A DNA stretch of 64,000 nt from an uncultured Bacteroidales bacterium (lineage in GTDB: Bacteria > Bacteroidota > Bacteroidia > Bacteroidales > Muribaculaceae). The stretch covers positions 14,816 to 78,815 of the forward strand of contig UQDU01000006.1 in assembly GCA_900539915.1 (NCBI GenBank), written 5' to 3'. The notes beneath the pieces are model-generated. The model saw only the letters and a program-made list of their open reading frames with translations, made no database searches and had not been told where the DNA came from. Position numbers and translations under genes: made by a program. Shown here piece by piece: positions 6,910 through 16,198 of this stretch. Every line of letters starts with the position of its first letter. The stretch's first letter is position 1.

Positions 6910-8418
6910 TTATTTCATGCCGAGCACCGCGAATATCTCGGGGCTGAACGTGAACTTAATCAAATCTACAAAGAAATTGGGGAAGCAGCCGATACCGGCA
7001 ACGCATACGATCAGCGCGATGGTGGATGTGCGTTCCCACCACTCGGCATCGGTCAGTGTGCGGTGGTGGTCATCATATACCGGACCGAAGAGAAGCTTGC
7101 CTACCACACGGAGAATGTAGACGGCGGTGATGACGATAGAGCAGCATGCCACGATGGTAAACACGCGGTGGAACATGTCGGCATGCTCAAACGAGCCCAC
7201 GAATATGGTCATTTCGGCTACGAAGCCGCTCAGACCGGGCAGACCGAGCGAAGCCATACCGGCTACCACATAGCATACGGCGAGATAGGGCATGATCTGC
7301 ATCAAGCCGCCCATCTTGGTGATGTCACGTGTGTGTGTGCGTCCGTAAATCATACCGATAAGGGCGAAGAAGAGGGCTGTCATCAGACCGTGGCTGAGCA
7401 TCTGCATGATGGCGCCTGTCATCGCTGTGGTGTTAAGCATCAGGATGGCGAAGAGCACGAGTCCGCAGTGGCTCACAGACGAGTATGCGTTGATATACTT
7501 GAGGTCGGTCTGCACACATGCGCTGAATGCACCGTAGACCACCGAGATACCTGTCAGGATGAGGAATATCCAGGCGAGTTCGGTAGCTGCCTCGGGCATC
7601 AGATAGATGGCCACGCGGAAGCAGCCGTAGCCGCCGAGTTTCATAAGCACGCCGGCATGGAGCATGGACACCGCGGTGGGCGCTGAAGCGTGACCGTCAG
7701 GGCTCCATGTATGGAAGGGGAACATGGCACCGAGGACACCGAACCCAACGAATGTCATCGGGAAGAGGAAATACTGCCAGCCCTTGTCGATGGAGCTGTT
7801 CTGTGCGATTTCAAGTATGTTCCATGTAAGGGGAGCGCCTTCGGGAGCCGAATGGTAATATATGCCTATCAGTCCGAGCATCAGGAATGCCGAACCGCCC
7901 ATGAGCATGAGAGTCAGCTTCATGGCCGAGTAGTTCTTGTTGCCGCTGCCCCATACGCCGATCAGCAGGTACATGGGGATGAGTGCGACCTCATAGAACA
8001 TGAACATCGTGAACAGGTCGATAGATATGAAGAATCCGAACACGCCTGTCGAGAGGAGCACGAGCCAGAGGAAGAATTCCTTGGGCAGCGGATTGATTTT
8101 CCATGAGGCGAACGATCCAGTCAGCAAGATGACTGACGAGAGGATGAGCATGGCGATGGATATGCCGTCGACGCCCACAGCAAGATTGATGTTGAGAGGA
8201 GCGAACCAGCTCCACGAACCGGTAAACAGCATCGGCGAATCGATGCCGGCTGCACGCATCTCAAGATAGTCGCACAGCACCCATATCGACAGGCCCAGCA
8301 GAGCGAGCGAACCTGTGACGGCAACCGCACGGATGGCTTTCATGCCACGGCAGAGGGCGAGGGCTCCGAGCATCACTACCGGGATAACCACGAAGTAGAT
8401 GAGTATATTGGAAAACAT
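6910..8418 (-). CDS. nuoM: NADH-quinone oxidoreductase subunit M
   Basis: NuoM is the second antiporter-like membrane subunit of Complex I. The 502-residue protein contains GVDGISIAMLILSS, FYEVALIPMYLLIGVWG with the conserved Glu, FPFHTWSPDGHASAPTAVSMLHAGVLMKLGGYG with channel His/Lys residues, and LPGLSGFVAEM near the C-terminus. About 14 membrane helices are predicted by eye. The spacing of 73 bp from nuoL and 36 bp to nuoN supports a single transcript. Confidence 0.96.
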   Translation of the reverse strand: MFSNILIYFVVIPVVMLGALALCRGMKAIRAVAVTGSLALLGLSIWVLCDYLEMRAAGIDSPMLFTGSWSWFAPLNINLAVGVDGISIAMLILSSVILLTGSFASWKINPLPKEFFLWLVLLSTGVFGFFISIDLFTMFMFYEVALIPMYLLIGVWGSGNKNYSAMKLTLMLMGGSAFLMLGLIGIYYHSAPEGAPLTWNILEIAQNSSIDKGWQYFLFPMTFVGFGVLGAMFPFHTWSPDGHASAPTAVSMLHAGVLMKLGGYGCFRVAIYLMPEAATELAWIFLILTGISVVYGAFSACVQTDLKYINAYSSVSHCGLVLFAILMLNTTAMTGAIMQMLSHGLMTALFFALIGMIYGRTHTRDITKMGGLMQIMPYLAVCYVVAGMASLGLPGLSGFVAEMTIFVGSFEHADMFHRVFTIVACCSIVITAVYILRVVGKLLFGPVYDDHHRTLTDAEWWERTSTIALIVCVAGIGCFPNFFVDLIKFTFSPEIFAVLGMK

Positions 8419-8491
8419 AATGTGACTGTTATTTCACTTAATGATTGTGTCTGTTATAAAGAGCTTCAGAGATGATGGATAAGAGGGGAGA

Positions 8492-10522
8492 TTACAACAG
8501 GCAGAGAGCCGTTATGCCTCCGAGAGCAAGCACTCCGATGAGATACCACCATACGTAGGTCTGGGCGTTGCCGCTCTGGAATCCGCGGATGGCATATGAG
8601 AGCTTGTTGGTCACGATGGCGAATCCGTCCATTGTACCGTCGATGATATGGCGGTCAAACCAGGCAATGGGTTTGCAGATGCCGTTGAAGATGATGCGCT
8701 TTGTGATGAACATGTAGAGTTCGTCCCAATAGAAACGGTGGTAGCACCAGTCCCACAGAGCAGGGAGAGCGCGTTTCATCTTTGAGGGCAGCGGGTTCTC
8801 CTTGCGGTACATCACTGTGGCAAGTATGATGGCGATGATGGCAACTGCAAGGCTCACTGAAGCCACTGTCCAGTCAAGGGCCTTGAGATTGGTGATGAAT
8901 GAAACGCCTTCGGGGAACATCTCATGTCCGTTCCAGGTGACGAGGTTGCCCATCGGCACGAAGCCGGCCACGCAGGAGATAGCTGCAAGTATGACCAGAG
9001 GAAGTGTCATGGTCCAGGGCTGGTCATGGGGTGCGTGATGTCCTTCGCGCACTTTGTGTTCCTTCCACCAGAAAATGAGGTAGTAGAGACGGAACATGTA
9101 GAAGGCGGTCAGACCGGCAACGGCCGACATCCAGATGTACCAGAATGTGGAGTGACCCATGGTGGCCGTCAGAATCTCATCCTTGGAGAAGAAGCCGGCA
9201 AACGGTATGATACCTGCGATGGCCAGACAGCCTATGAGGAATGTGATGTGGGTTACGGGCATGTATTTGCGCAAACCGTGCATGTCGGTATAGTCGTTGG
9301 AGCCGATAGCGTGGATAAGCGCACCTGCACAGAGGAAGAGCAACGCCTTGAACATGGCGTGGGTGAACAGATGGAACATCGATGCCATGTAGCCGATGCC
9401 GTGGTGGAACTCGGGGCGGGCAACTCCGAGCGATACCATCATAAATGCTATCTGCGAGATGGTCGAGAACGCGAGCACACGCTTGATGTCAACCTGTGTG
9501 CAAGCAACCATAGCCGCATAGAAGGCTGTCAGGGCACCTACGACAGTGATTATCTCAAGCGAGGCTTCTTCCATCAGATAGAGAGGGAAGAGGCGAGCCA
9601 CGAGATATACACCGGCTACCACCATGGTGGCGGCGTGGATGAGGGCCGACACAGGAGTCGGGCCTTCCATAGCGTCAGGCAGCCAGATGTGGAGGGGCAT
9701 CATGGCCGATTTGCCCATGCCGCCCATGAAGATGAGCACCAGAGCCCATGTGAGCACCGATGCACCCATGAAGGTAGGGGCTGCACTGGTGGCGAAGATG
9801 TTCTTGATGTTTTCGGCAGTCTCAAGATTGACCTGATATGCGCCTGACACGAGCTGTGACGAGGTGAGGTCCATGAAATTGAAGGTGCCGGTATAGTAGC
9901 TGAGGGCAAGGATACCGATGAGGAAGCCGAGGTCGGCAAAACGAGTCACGATAAACGCCTTCTTGGCTGCGAGGACTGCCGAGGGCTTGCGGTAGTAGAA
10001 TCCGATGAGGAGGTATGACGAAGCACCCACAAGCTCCCAGAAGATATACATCTGGAAGATATTGGTAGCTACGACAAGGCCGAGCATCGAGAAGCTGAAG
10101 AGCGACAGGAACGCATAGAAACGCTGGAAGCCCTTTTCCCACACGCCATGGTGGTCACGCATGTAGCCCATGCTGTAGAGATGCACCATAAACGAGATTG
10201 TGGTGATGACCACGAGCAGCAGGGCTGCGATGGGGTCAAGCAGGAATCCGAGACGGATTACCAGATTGTCGGTAAACGACAGCCAATCGACATTGAATAC
10301 CACCCATTGCAGACGTGTATGGGCTTCGGCATCCACGAAGTCGGGGTTGCCGCTGAAAAAGTAAGTGAACGATACGATGTATGCGAGCACCATGGTGGTG
10401 CCCATCCCGAGGCAGCCGAGTGTGCCGGCCAGGCGATGGCTCATCTTGTTGCCGGCGAGGCCGAGCAACAGGAACATGAACAGCGGGATAAAGAGTATGA
10501 GTAACGGAAGTGTGATAGCCAT
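8492..10522 (-). CDS. nuoL: NADH-quinone oxidoreductase subunit L
   Basis: NuoL is the distal antiporter-like subunit of Complex I, with the long lateral helix along the membrane arm. The 676-residue protein has the family landmarks GFLLDPIAALLLVVITTISFMVHLYS, FWELVGASSYLLIGFYY, MGKSAMMPLHIWLPDAMEGPTPVSALIHAATMV, and FAGFFSKDEIL. After the antiporter core, a C-terminal extension (about 590-676) corresponds to the lateral-helix region. Length is normal. Only 8 bp separate it from nuoK upstream, which suggests translational coupling. Confidence 0.97.
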   Translation of the reverse strand: MAITLPLLILFIPLFMFLLLGLAGNKMSHRLAGTLGCLGMGTTMVLAYIVSFTYFFSGNPDFVDAEAHTRLQWVVFNVDWLSFTDNLVIRLGFLLDPIAALLLVVITTISFMVHLYSMGYMRDHHGVWEKGFQRFYAFLSLFSFSMLGLVVATNIFQMYIFWELVGASSYLLIGFYYRKPSAVLAAKKAFIVTRFADLGFLIGILALSYYTGTFNFMDLTSSQLVSGAYQVNLETAENIKNIFATSAAPTFMGASVLTWALVLIFMGGMGKSAMMPLHIWLPDAMEGPTPVSALIHAATMVVAGVYLVARLFPLYLMEEASLEIITVVGALTAFYAAMVACTQVDIKRVLAFSTISQIAFMMVSLGVARPEFHHGIGYMASMFHLFTHAMFKALLFLCAGALIHAIGSNDYTDMHGLRKYMPVTHITFLIGCLAIAGIIPFAGFFSKDEILTATMGHSTFWYIWMSAVAGLTAFYMFRLYYLIFWWKEHKVREGHHAPHDQPWTMTLPLVILAAISCVAGFVPMGNLVTWNGHEMFPEGVSFITNLKALDWTVASVSLAVAIIAIILATVMYRKENPLPSKMKRALPALWDWCYHRFYWDELYMFITKRIIFNGICKPIAWFDRHIIDGTMDGFAIVTNKLSYAIRGFQSGNAQTYVWWYLIGVLALGGITALCLL

Positions 10523-10530
10523 GGCAGTGA

Positions 10531-10842
10531 TCAGAATTTCATTTTGGTTAGGTCGCTGACATCGATATTCTTGTGGGCACGGTAGAGGTTGATGATGATT
10601 GCTATGGCCAGTGCTGTCTCAGCGGCAGCTATGGCTATGGCAAAGAGGGTGAACATCATGCCTTCGAGTTGTCCGGGAAAGAGATACCGGTTAAATATCA
10701 CAAAGTTGATGTCAACGGCGTTGAGCATCAGTTCGATGGAAATCAGCATCGCAATCATGTTCTTGCGAGTGATGAATCCGTAGATGCCGCAGCAGAACAT
10801 TACCAGCGTAGGCACCAGATAATATATCATTGAGATATCCAT
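10531..10842 (-). CDS. nuoK: NADH-quinone oxidoreductase subunit K
   Basis: NuoK is a three-helix membrane subunit in the proton path between NuoH and the antiporter subunits. The 103-residue protein has the conserved helix SIELMLNAVDINFV carrying the buried Glu, and AETALAIAIIINLYR carrying the second one. Length and start (MDISMIYYL) are typical. It lies 59 bp after nuoJ and 8 bp before nuoL. Confidence 0.96.
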   Translation of the reverse strand: MDISMIYYLVPTLVMFCCGIYGFITRKNMIAMLISIELMLNAVDINFVIFNRYLFPGQLEGMMFTLFAIAIAAAETALAIAIIINLYRAHKNIDVSDLTKMKF

Positions 10843-10901
10843 AATCTTAACTATATCGGAGTGTGTATGTGGTTAGACAATACTTATGATTACAGGTGGT
10901 A

Positions 10902-11417
10902 TCAACGCTTGCGTGCCACCACTACGCCTCCTATTATACATGCAAGAAGCAATACGCTTATAGCCTCGAACGGCAGCAGATACTGTCCGGCTCCTGTGCC
11001 CATCATGGTCTCTCCGATGAGTTTCATCGAGGGGTTTTCCATGGCCGGTAGCTGTGTGGCCATCATGGCGCAGCGGCTGAAAAGCGCCGCACCGGTGATG
11101 CCGAGGGTCAGGACGGCGGCTACCGTGCCGAGCACGCGGCGGCGCGATGTCAGTCGGCGGCTGTTGTCGCCGGGGTGTGAGGTAAGCAAGATAGAGAATA
11201 CAAACAGTACCACAATGCCGCCTGCATACACAGCTATCTGGACGGCTCCGAGAAACTCATAGTCGAGTTTGAAGTAGAGCACAGCTGCGGCAAAAAGCGT
11301 GAAGAGCAGATATGTCGCGGCTCGCAGTATTTTGCGCGTGGTTACGGTCAGTATTGAGAAGACGATGATTGCGATGATAATCATCCAGGATACGATGGTA
11401 CTTCCTACTGATTCCAT
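10902..11417 (-). CDS. nuoJ: NADH-quinone oxidoreductase subunit J
   Basis: NuoJ is a membrane subunit of the Complex I arm with five helices. The 171-residue protein shows RAATYLLFTLFAAAVLYFKLDYEFLGAVQIAVYAGGIVVLFVFSI, the most conserved NuoJ segment with the pi-bulge helix. A final helix and short basic end follow. It is 37 bp after nuoI and 59 bp before nuoK. Confidence 0.95.
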   Translation of the reverse strand: MESVGSTIVSWMIIIAIIVFSILTVTTRKILRAATYLLFTLFAAAVLYFKLDYEFLGAVQIAVYAGGIVVLFVFSILLTSHPGDNSRRLTSRRRVLGTVAAVLTLGITGAALFSRCAMMATQLPAMENPSMKLIGETMMGTGAGQYLLPFEAISVLLLACIIGGVVVARKR

Positions 11418-11454
11418 ATAGAAATTAATTGACTTTAATGCTTATAACAGGGTA

Positions 11455-12309
11455 TTATTTGTCGCCTTTGGCAGCTTCACGGGCGGCTTTGGCAGCCATC
11501 GCAGCCTTGATTTTGGCGAGTTTTTCGGGGTCATTGGCAGCTGCGGCAAGCGCTTTGGCCAGCGGATCCTGCTTGGGAGCCTCGGCGGCCTTTGGAGCAG
11601 CCTCGGCAGCCTGAGCACCCTTGGCGGCCTCTCGGGCGGCTTTGGCGGCCATCGCAGCCTTTATTTTGGCGAGCTTTTCGGGGTCGCCGGCGGCAGCGGC
11701 GAGAGCCTTGGCCAGCGGATCGTCGTTAGCCGGAGCGGCTGGAGCATTGGCGGCAGCGGCCTTCTTGGCCTCTGCGGCAGCTTTAGCTGCGGCCAGTTTG
11801 GCCTCGCGCTCGGCAAGGATTCGCTTTTTCTCTTCCTCTGTGGGTTCGGGCTCGGGAATATCGGGCAGATATTTGAGCTGTTTGACGAGTTTGTCACGGG
11901 TAAACACTGCCTGTTCGAAGTCGTTGCTGAACGCCAGTGCATTGGTCGGACAGTTGGTCACACACAGCTGGCAGAAAGTGCAGCTGCCGAGGTCGTAGTT
12001 ATACCCTGCGAGATGCTTTTTCTTCTTGCCGTCCCATGTCTCTACGGTATCGATGTCAAGTTTGATGGTGCCGTTAGGACATACACGTTCGCAGGTGCCG
12101 CAAGCGATACACTTGTGGCGCCCTTCGGCGTCATACACTAACTCAAGGCATGCGCGGAAACGCTGCGGGACATGAAAAATCTCACGATTTTCGGGGTATC
12201 TTTCAGTAATCTTAGGGGTGACAAATTCTTTACCGGTCACTGACATGCCCTTGAGAAGGCTTGCCACGCCGGACCCTAATGATGAAAAATAGTCTTTAAC
12301 ACTACCCAT
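11455..12309 (-). CDS. nuoI: NADH-quinone oxidoreductase subunit I with repeat-bearing C-terminal tail
   Basis: NuoI carries the two [4Fe-4S] clusters N6a and N6b that pass electrons towards NuoB. Both ferredoxin motifs are intact: C67, C70, C73, C77 and C110, C113, C116, C120. The core ends near residue 150. It is followed by about 130 residues of Ala/Lys/Glu-rich sequence that standard NuoI (about 150-180 residues) lacks. The tail contains two 35-residue repeats, 197-231 and 248-282, which differ at a single position and begin DPLAKALAAAA. This tail is likely helical; its role is unknown. nuoI is the first nuo gene after the embedded atp operon, 126 bp beyond atpG. Confidence 0.95.
   Translation of the reverse strand: MGSVKDYFSSLGSGVASLLKGMSVTGKEFVTPKITERYPENREIFHVPQRFRACLELVYDAEGRHKCIACGTCERVCPNGTIKLDIDTVETWDGKKKKHLAGYNYDLGSCTFCQLCVTNCPTNALAFSNDFEQAVFTRDKLVKQLKYLPDIPEPEPTEEEKKRILAEREAKLAAAKAAAEAKKAAAANAPAAPANDDPLAKALAAAAGDPEKLAKIKAAMAAKAAREAAKGAQAAEAAPKAAEAPKQDPLAKALAAAANDPEKLAKIKAAMAAKAAREAAKGDK
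11466..11722 (-). repeat. tandem repeat of about 104 bp inside nuoI
   Basis: Bases 11466-11569 and 11620-11722 are near-identical direct copies at a 154-bp offset, encoding the two 35-residue tail repeats. Silent differences between the copies show that the protein sequence is kept while the DNA drifts. Recombination between them could remove or add one repeat unit. Confidence 0.8.
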
Positions 12310-12435
12310 AAATGTTATTGATGTTAATCGAGCTAAGGGGTTATGTTTGGTTTTAATTTTTATATTCGGTCAGTTATGTCGGTCAGGCGCGGTGCCTCGC
12401 AGAGGAGGGCAGCAGCTGACCCGGGGTGGTGACGC

Positions 12436-13320
12436 CTAACGTGCCTGGCCGCCGAGTATGTCGAGGAGTTCGGAGGTGATGGCTTGTTGGCGCAGTTTGT
12501 TGTATTCGAGCTGGAGCTCATCGAGGAGCTTCTTGGCGTTGTCATTAGCGCTTTGCATTGCCATGACTCGCGATGCTTGCTCGGAAGCACGGTTTTCGGT
12601 AAACACGTCCTGCAACACAGCCATGAGATACATGGGGAGCACGGCAGAGAAAATCGAAGCCGCATCCGGCTCAAAAAGGCAGGGACGGTTGGTGGCCTTG
12701 GTCTCTCCGGCGGCTTCAAAACTCTCCTGAAGGATGGGCAGAAGCTGCTGCTGGGTGAAATTCTGCCGGCTTACGCTCTTGAAGTGCATGTAGTGGAGCA
12801 CCACACAGTCAAGCGACCCACGCAGAAACTCGTTTTTGAGGTAGTCCAGAAAATCCTTGACGCCGTCGCCTGTAGTGCGAGAGTCAAGACCCTCGCGTCT
12901 GACTACATGGAGATGTGCATCTTCAATTTTTTTGACAGCCTTGGCTATCTTTTCGCCCACAGGGTAGACCGTAACGTCGATGTCCTCGCCCCATTTCTGG
13001 CGGAAACCGCGCAGATGGTGTAAAAACTGCTTGAACAGATTGACGTTGTAGGCTCCGCACAGTCCGTCATCACTGCCGAGCACCACTATGCCGAGATGCT
13101 TTACCTCACGTTTCTCAAGGAGCGGAGAGGCAAATTGCGCGTCGGTGCTTAACAGATTGGCGATGATGGTCTCTATCTGGCCACGGAATGGCTGCAAGCG
13201 GCGCAAAGCCTGTTCGGCCTTGTGCATCTTGGCTGATGATATCATCTTCATGGCTCCGGTGATTTTCTCAGAGGAGGCCACAGAGCCGATGCGCCCTTTA
13301 AGTTCTCGCAGTGTTGCCAT
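12436..13320 (-). CDS. atpG: ATP synthase gamma subunit
   Basis: The gamma subunit is the central rotating shaft of F1. The 294-residue protein begins MATLRELKGRIGSVASSEKITGAMKMISSAKM, the typical N-terminal helix, and ends with the C-terminal helix MQSANDNAKKLLDELQLEYNKLRQQAITSELLDILGG. A Rossmann-like middle domain contains IVVLGSDDGLCGAYNVNLFKQ. Length is normal. It is the last gene of the atp set. The next gene downstream on the same strand is nuoI. Confidence 0.96.
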   Translation of the reverse strand: MATLRELKGRIGSVASSEKITGAMKMISSAKMHKAEQALRRLQPFRGQIETIIANLLSTDAQFASPLLEKREVKHLGIVVLGSDDGLCGAYNVNLFKQFLHHLRGFRQKWGEDIDVTVYPVGEKIAKAVKKIEDAHLHVVRREGLDSRTTGDGVKDFLDYLKNEFLRGSLDCVVLHYMHFKSVSRQNFTQQQLLPILQESFEAAGETKATNRPCLFEPDAASIFSAVLPMYLMAVLQDVFTENRASEQASRVMAMQSANDNAKKLLDELQLEYNKLRQQAITSELLDILGGQAR

Positions 13321-13391
13321 TATGACGGGTTAGTGAGTGTTTTGTTCTGTGGGTTATATGCTGAAAGTCGTATCTACACAATCTTTGTGGC

Positions 13392-14969
13392 TCAGGAGGC
13401 AAACTGGCCGGCTATGTCGGCAGCCGCCTGTGTGAGTTTCTCGGCACACTCGTCGGTGAGCTTCCCTGATGCCAGTACATCGAGCACATCGGCCTGGTAT
13501 TTGGCATGGAGAAGCTGGAGGAGCTGTGTCTCAAATTCGTGCACCTTGTCGAGAGGCACTTTGTCAAGGAGACCCTTGGTGCCGCAGTAGATGACTGCGA
13601 TTTCCTCTTCGACAGGCATCGGGTGGTACTGGGGCTGGATGAGGAGGCGTTCGTTCTTGCGGCCCTTGTCAATTACACGGGCGGTCACGGGGTCGATGTC
13701 GCCGCCGAACTTGGTGAATGACTCAAGTTCGCGGAACTGGGCCTGGTCAATCTTAAGCGTACCGGCCACTTTCTTCATCGACTTGATCTGGGCGTTGCCG
13801 CCGACACGTGACACTGAGATACCCACGTTGATGGCAGGGCGTATGCCTCGGTTGAAGAGGGCTGTCTCAAGGAATATCTGGCCGTCGGTGATAGAAATCA
13901 CGTTGGTAGGGATATATGCCGACACGTCACCGGCCTGGGTCTCGATGATGGGGAGCGCTGTAAGCGAGCCACCGCCCTTGACTTTGGATTTGAGCACCTC
14001 GGGGAGGTCGTTCATCTGCTCGGCCACCTGCTGGTTGTCGATAATCTTGGCTGCGCGTTCGAGCAGACGTGAATGCAGATAGAAGATGTCGCCGGGATAT
14101 GCTTCGCGTCCCGAGGGGCGCTTAAGGATAAGCGAAATTTCGCGGTATGCTACGGCCTGTTTTGACAGGTCATCGTAGATGATGAGAGCGTCGCGGCCGG
14201 TGTCACGGAAGTATTCACCGATGGCAACGCCGGCAAACGGGGCATAGTAGCGCATAGAAGCCGAGTCGCTTGCAGTGGCAGCCACAACTACGGTGTAGTC
14301 AAGTGCGCCGTATTTGCGGAGAGTCTCCACAAGTGATGCCACTGACGAAGCCTTCTGGCCGATGGCTACATAGATGCAGTAGACAGGCTTGCCGTCCTCG
14401 AAGTTCTTGCGCTGGTTGATGATGGTGTCTATGGCTATGGCAGTCTTGCCTATCTGGCGGTCGCCGATGATAAGCTCACGCTGTCCGCGGCCGATGGGCA
14501 CCATGGAATCCACAGCTTTGATACCGGTCTGGAGGGGCTGGTTGACCGGCTGGCGGAATATGACACCCGGAGCTTTGCGCTCGAGAGGCATGTTGAGCAG
14601 CTCGCCCTGTATGGGGCCGCGGCCGTCGATAGGCTCGCCGAGCACATTGATAACGCGGCTGCACAGACCCTCGCCTACGGGTATAGAAGCAATCTCGCCG
14701 GTGCGCTTGACGCTCATGTTTTCGGTGACGGAGTTGACGCGGTCGAGCAGGATGACGCCGACGTTGCTTTCCTCGAGGTTGAGGGCCACCCCTTTGACAC
14801 CGTTTTCAAATTCTACAAGCTCATTGGCGCATACATTGTCAAGACCGTAGACGTGAGCCACGCCGTCGCCCACTTCGAGCACACGGCCGGTTTCCTCAAA
14901 TGTCACTTTGGAGTTGACATTTTCAAGCTGTTGCTTCAGAACTTCTGATATCTCGCTGGGATTGATCAT
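13392..14969 (-). CDS. atpA: ATP synthase alpha subunit
   Basis: This is the non-catalytic nucleotide-binding subunit of F1, forming the alpha3beta3 ring with AtpD. The 525-residue protein has the P-loop GDRQIGKT (169-176), VYVAIGQKASSVA-like segments following it, and ALIIYDDLSKQAVAYREISL as Walker B. The ISVSRVGGNAQ segment carries the arginine finger region. Length is normal. It sits 44 bp after atpH and 71 bp before atpG. Confidence 0.98.
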   Translation of the reverse strand: MINPSEISEVLKQQLENVNSKVTFEETGRVLEVGDGVAHVYGLDNVCANELVEFENGVKGVALNLEESNVGVILLDRVNSVTENMSVKRTGEIASIPVGEGLCSRVINVLGEPIDGRGPIQGELLNMPLERKAPGVIFRQPVNQPLQTGIKAVDSMVPIGRGQRELIIGDRQIGKTAIAIDTIINQRKNFEDGKPVYCIYVAIGQKASSVASLVETLRKYGALDYTVVVAATASDSASMRYYAPFAGVAIGEYFRDTGRDALIIYDDLSKQAVAYREISLILKRPSGREAYPGDIFYLHSRLLERAAKIIDNQQVAEQMNDLPEVLKSKVKGGGSLTALPIIETQAGDVSAYIPTNVISITDGQIFLETALFNRGIRPAINVGISVSRVGGNAQIKSMKKVAGTLKIDQAQFRELESFTKFGGDIDPVTARVIDKGRKNERLLIQPQYHPMPVEEEIAVIYCGTKGLLDKVPLDKVHEFETQLLQLLHAKYQADVLDVLASGKLTDECAEKLTQAAADIAGQFAS

Positions 14970-15013
14970 TTTAAAGTATGGTTTGATAAGGGCGTCTGAT
15001 GGGATTCCTTATG

Positions 15014-15559
15014 TTACTGTAATAAGTTAAGTTTCAACTGTTTCAGCTCGTTGGCTATGGAAGCGTCAAGTTTGTCGTTGTCGATTGCCACGGTGAAGCC
15101 GCCGATAATCGACGGGTCGACCACGCTGCTGTATTCCATAGTGCCGCCGGGGCCGATCTGCTGCTGTATGACGTCGGCTATACGCTTTTCGGTAGCCTTG
15201 TCGAGAGGGATGGCCGAGGTGACGGTCACCTGATGGATATTGTGGGCATGGCGGTATATGTCCAGATATGCGAGGGCTATGGAGTGGAGCATGGGCAGCC
15301 GCTTGTTGTCCGACAGCATCTGCAGGAAGTCGGCAAGCACTTTGTCGGGCTTGCTGAGACCGCATGCTGTGACGGCGAGCTGCTGCTTGGCACTGTCGGC
15401 CACAAACGGATTGGCCATGGTGGACTGCAGCGCGGGCTGTGCGGCAAAACTGGCGCACAGGGCGGTCATCAGACGGTACATTGTGTCGTCCTGACCTTTT
15501 TCAAGGGCAAACTTATAGAGAGCCTTGGCGTATCTGCGAGGTATTAGGCCGTCGTTCAT
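15014..15559 (-). CDS. atpH: ATP synthase delta subunit
   Basis: The delta subunit (OSCP equivalent) links the top of F1 to the b-subunit stalk. The 181-residue protein starts with RRYAKALYKFALEKGQ, the conserved N-terminal helix, and ends with the family pattern of a PSIIGGFTVAIDNDKLDASIANELKQLK segment. Its position between atpF and atpA, with gaps of 34 and 44 bp, supports the call. Sequence conservation in this family is low, so position is important evidence. Confidence 0.93.
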   Translation of the reverse strand: MNDGLIPRRYAKALYKFALEKGQDDTMYRLMTALCASFAAQPALQSTMANPFVADSAKQQLAVTACGLSKPDKVLADFLQMLSDNKRLPMLHSIALAYLDIYRHAHNIHQVTVTSAIPLDKATEKRIADVIQQQIGPGGTMEYSSVVDPSIIGGFTVAIDNDKLDASIANELKQLKLNLLQ

Positions 15560-15593
15560 ATATAACCTTTGAGGGCGTTAATTTTTGGACCGG

Positions 15594-16091
15594 TTAGTTT
15601 TTAGTCTCGATATCTTTAAGGAGGGAGTCCACGAGCTGTTTCTGCGCCTTGGAGTCGGCCATCTGGTTTTTCACCACCTTGGTGGCGATGTCGAGGGCAA
15701 ACTGTCCGACATCGTTGCGCAGCTGGCGTTCGGCCTCCTTACGTTCCTGTTCCATGGAGAGCTTGGCGGCATCCATGACTTTCTTGGCTTCCTTCTGAGC
15801 CTCGCTGCGTGCCTCGTCGATGATCTGTGTCTTCATCTTCTCGGCGTCGCGCAGCATGTCGGCCTGCTGTCGGCGAGCCTCTGCAAGCTGCTTGTCGGCA
15901 GCTTCACGGGCGTGGTCAAGCTGTTCCTTGGCACTCTGGGCATATTCGACGCCTTTGTCTATGAGATCGGCGCGTTTCTCAACTGAAGAGATGATGACGG
16001 GCCAGCCCCATTTCCAAAGGATGAAGAAAAGGATAGCGAATGCTATGAACATCCAGAATATCAATCCGAAGTCGGGCGTGAATAGTTCCAT
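15594..16091 (-). CDS. atpF: ATP synthase b subunit
   Basis: Subunit b is the peripheral stalk that holds F1 still against the rotor. The 165-residue protein has one N-terminal membrane helix (about 8-27: FGLIFWMFIAFAILFFILWK), then a long charged helix rich in Lys, Glu, Ala and Gln suited to a right-handed coiled coil (about 35-160). Length is typical. It is a single b gene; no b' was found. It lies 107 bp after atpE and 34 bp before atpH. Confidence 0.95.
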   Translation of the reverse strand: MELFTPDFGLIFWMFIAFAILFFILWKWGWPVIISSVEKRADLIDKGVEYAQSAKEQLDHAREAADKQLAEARRQQADMLRDAEKMKTQIIDEARSEAQKEAKKVMDAAKLSMEQERKEAERQLRNDVGQFALDIATKVVKNQMADSKAQKQLVDSLLKDIETKN

Positions 16092-16198
16092 GAGTTACGA
16101 TTAATTGAGAATAGGGGTGCCCATGCCAGGGCAGGAGGTGACTTGAGGTTGAGGATAGTAGTGGGAGGAGGAGAGATGTGCAGTCTCTCCGCGACTGA

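Noticed and set aside
6901..7686. 261-codon open frame on the + strand opposite nuoM, and a similar 307-codon frame at 8924-9847 opposite nuoL
   Set aside because: Both are antisense to highly conserved nuo genes, have His/Glu/Gly-rich composition typical of reversed membrane-protein codons, and match no family.
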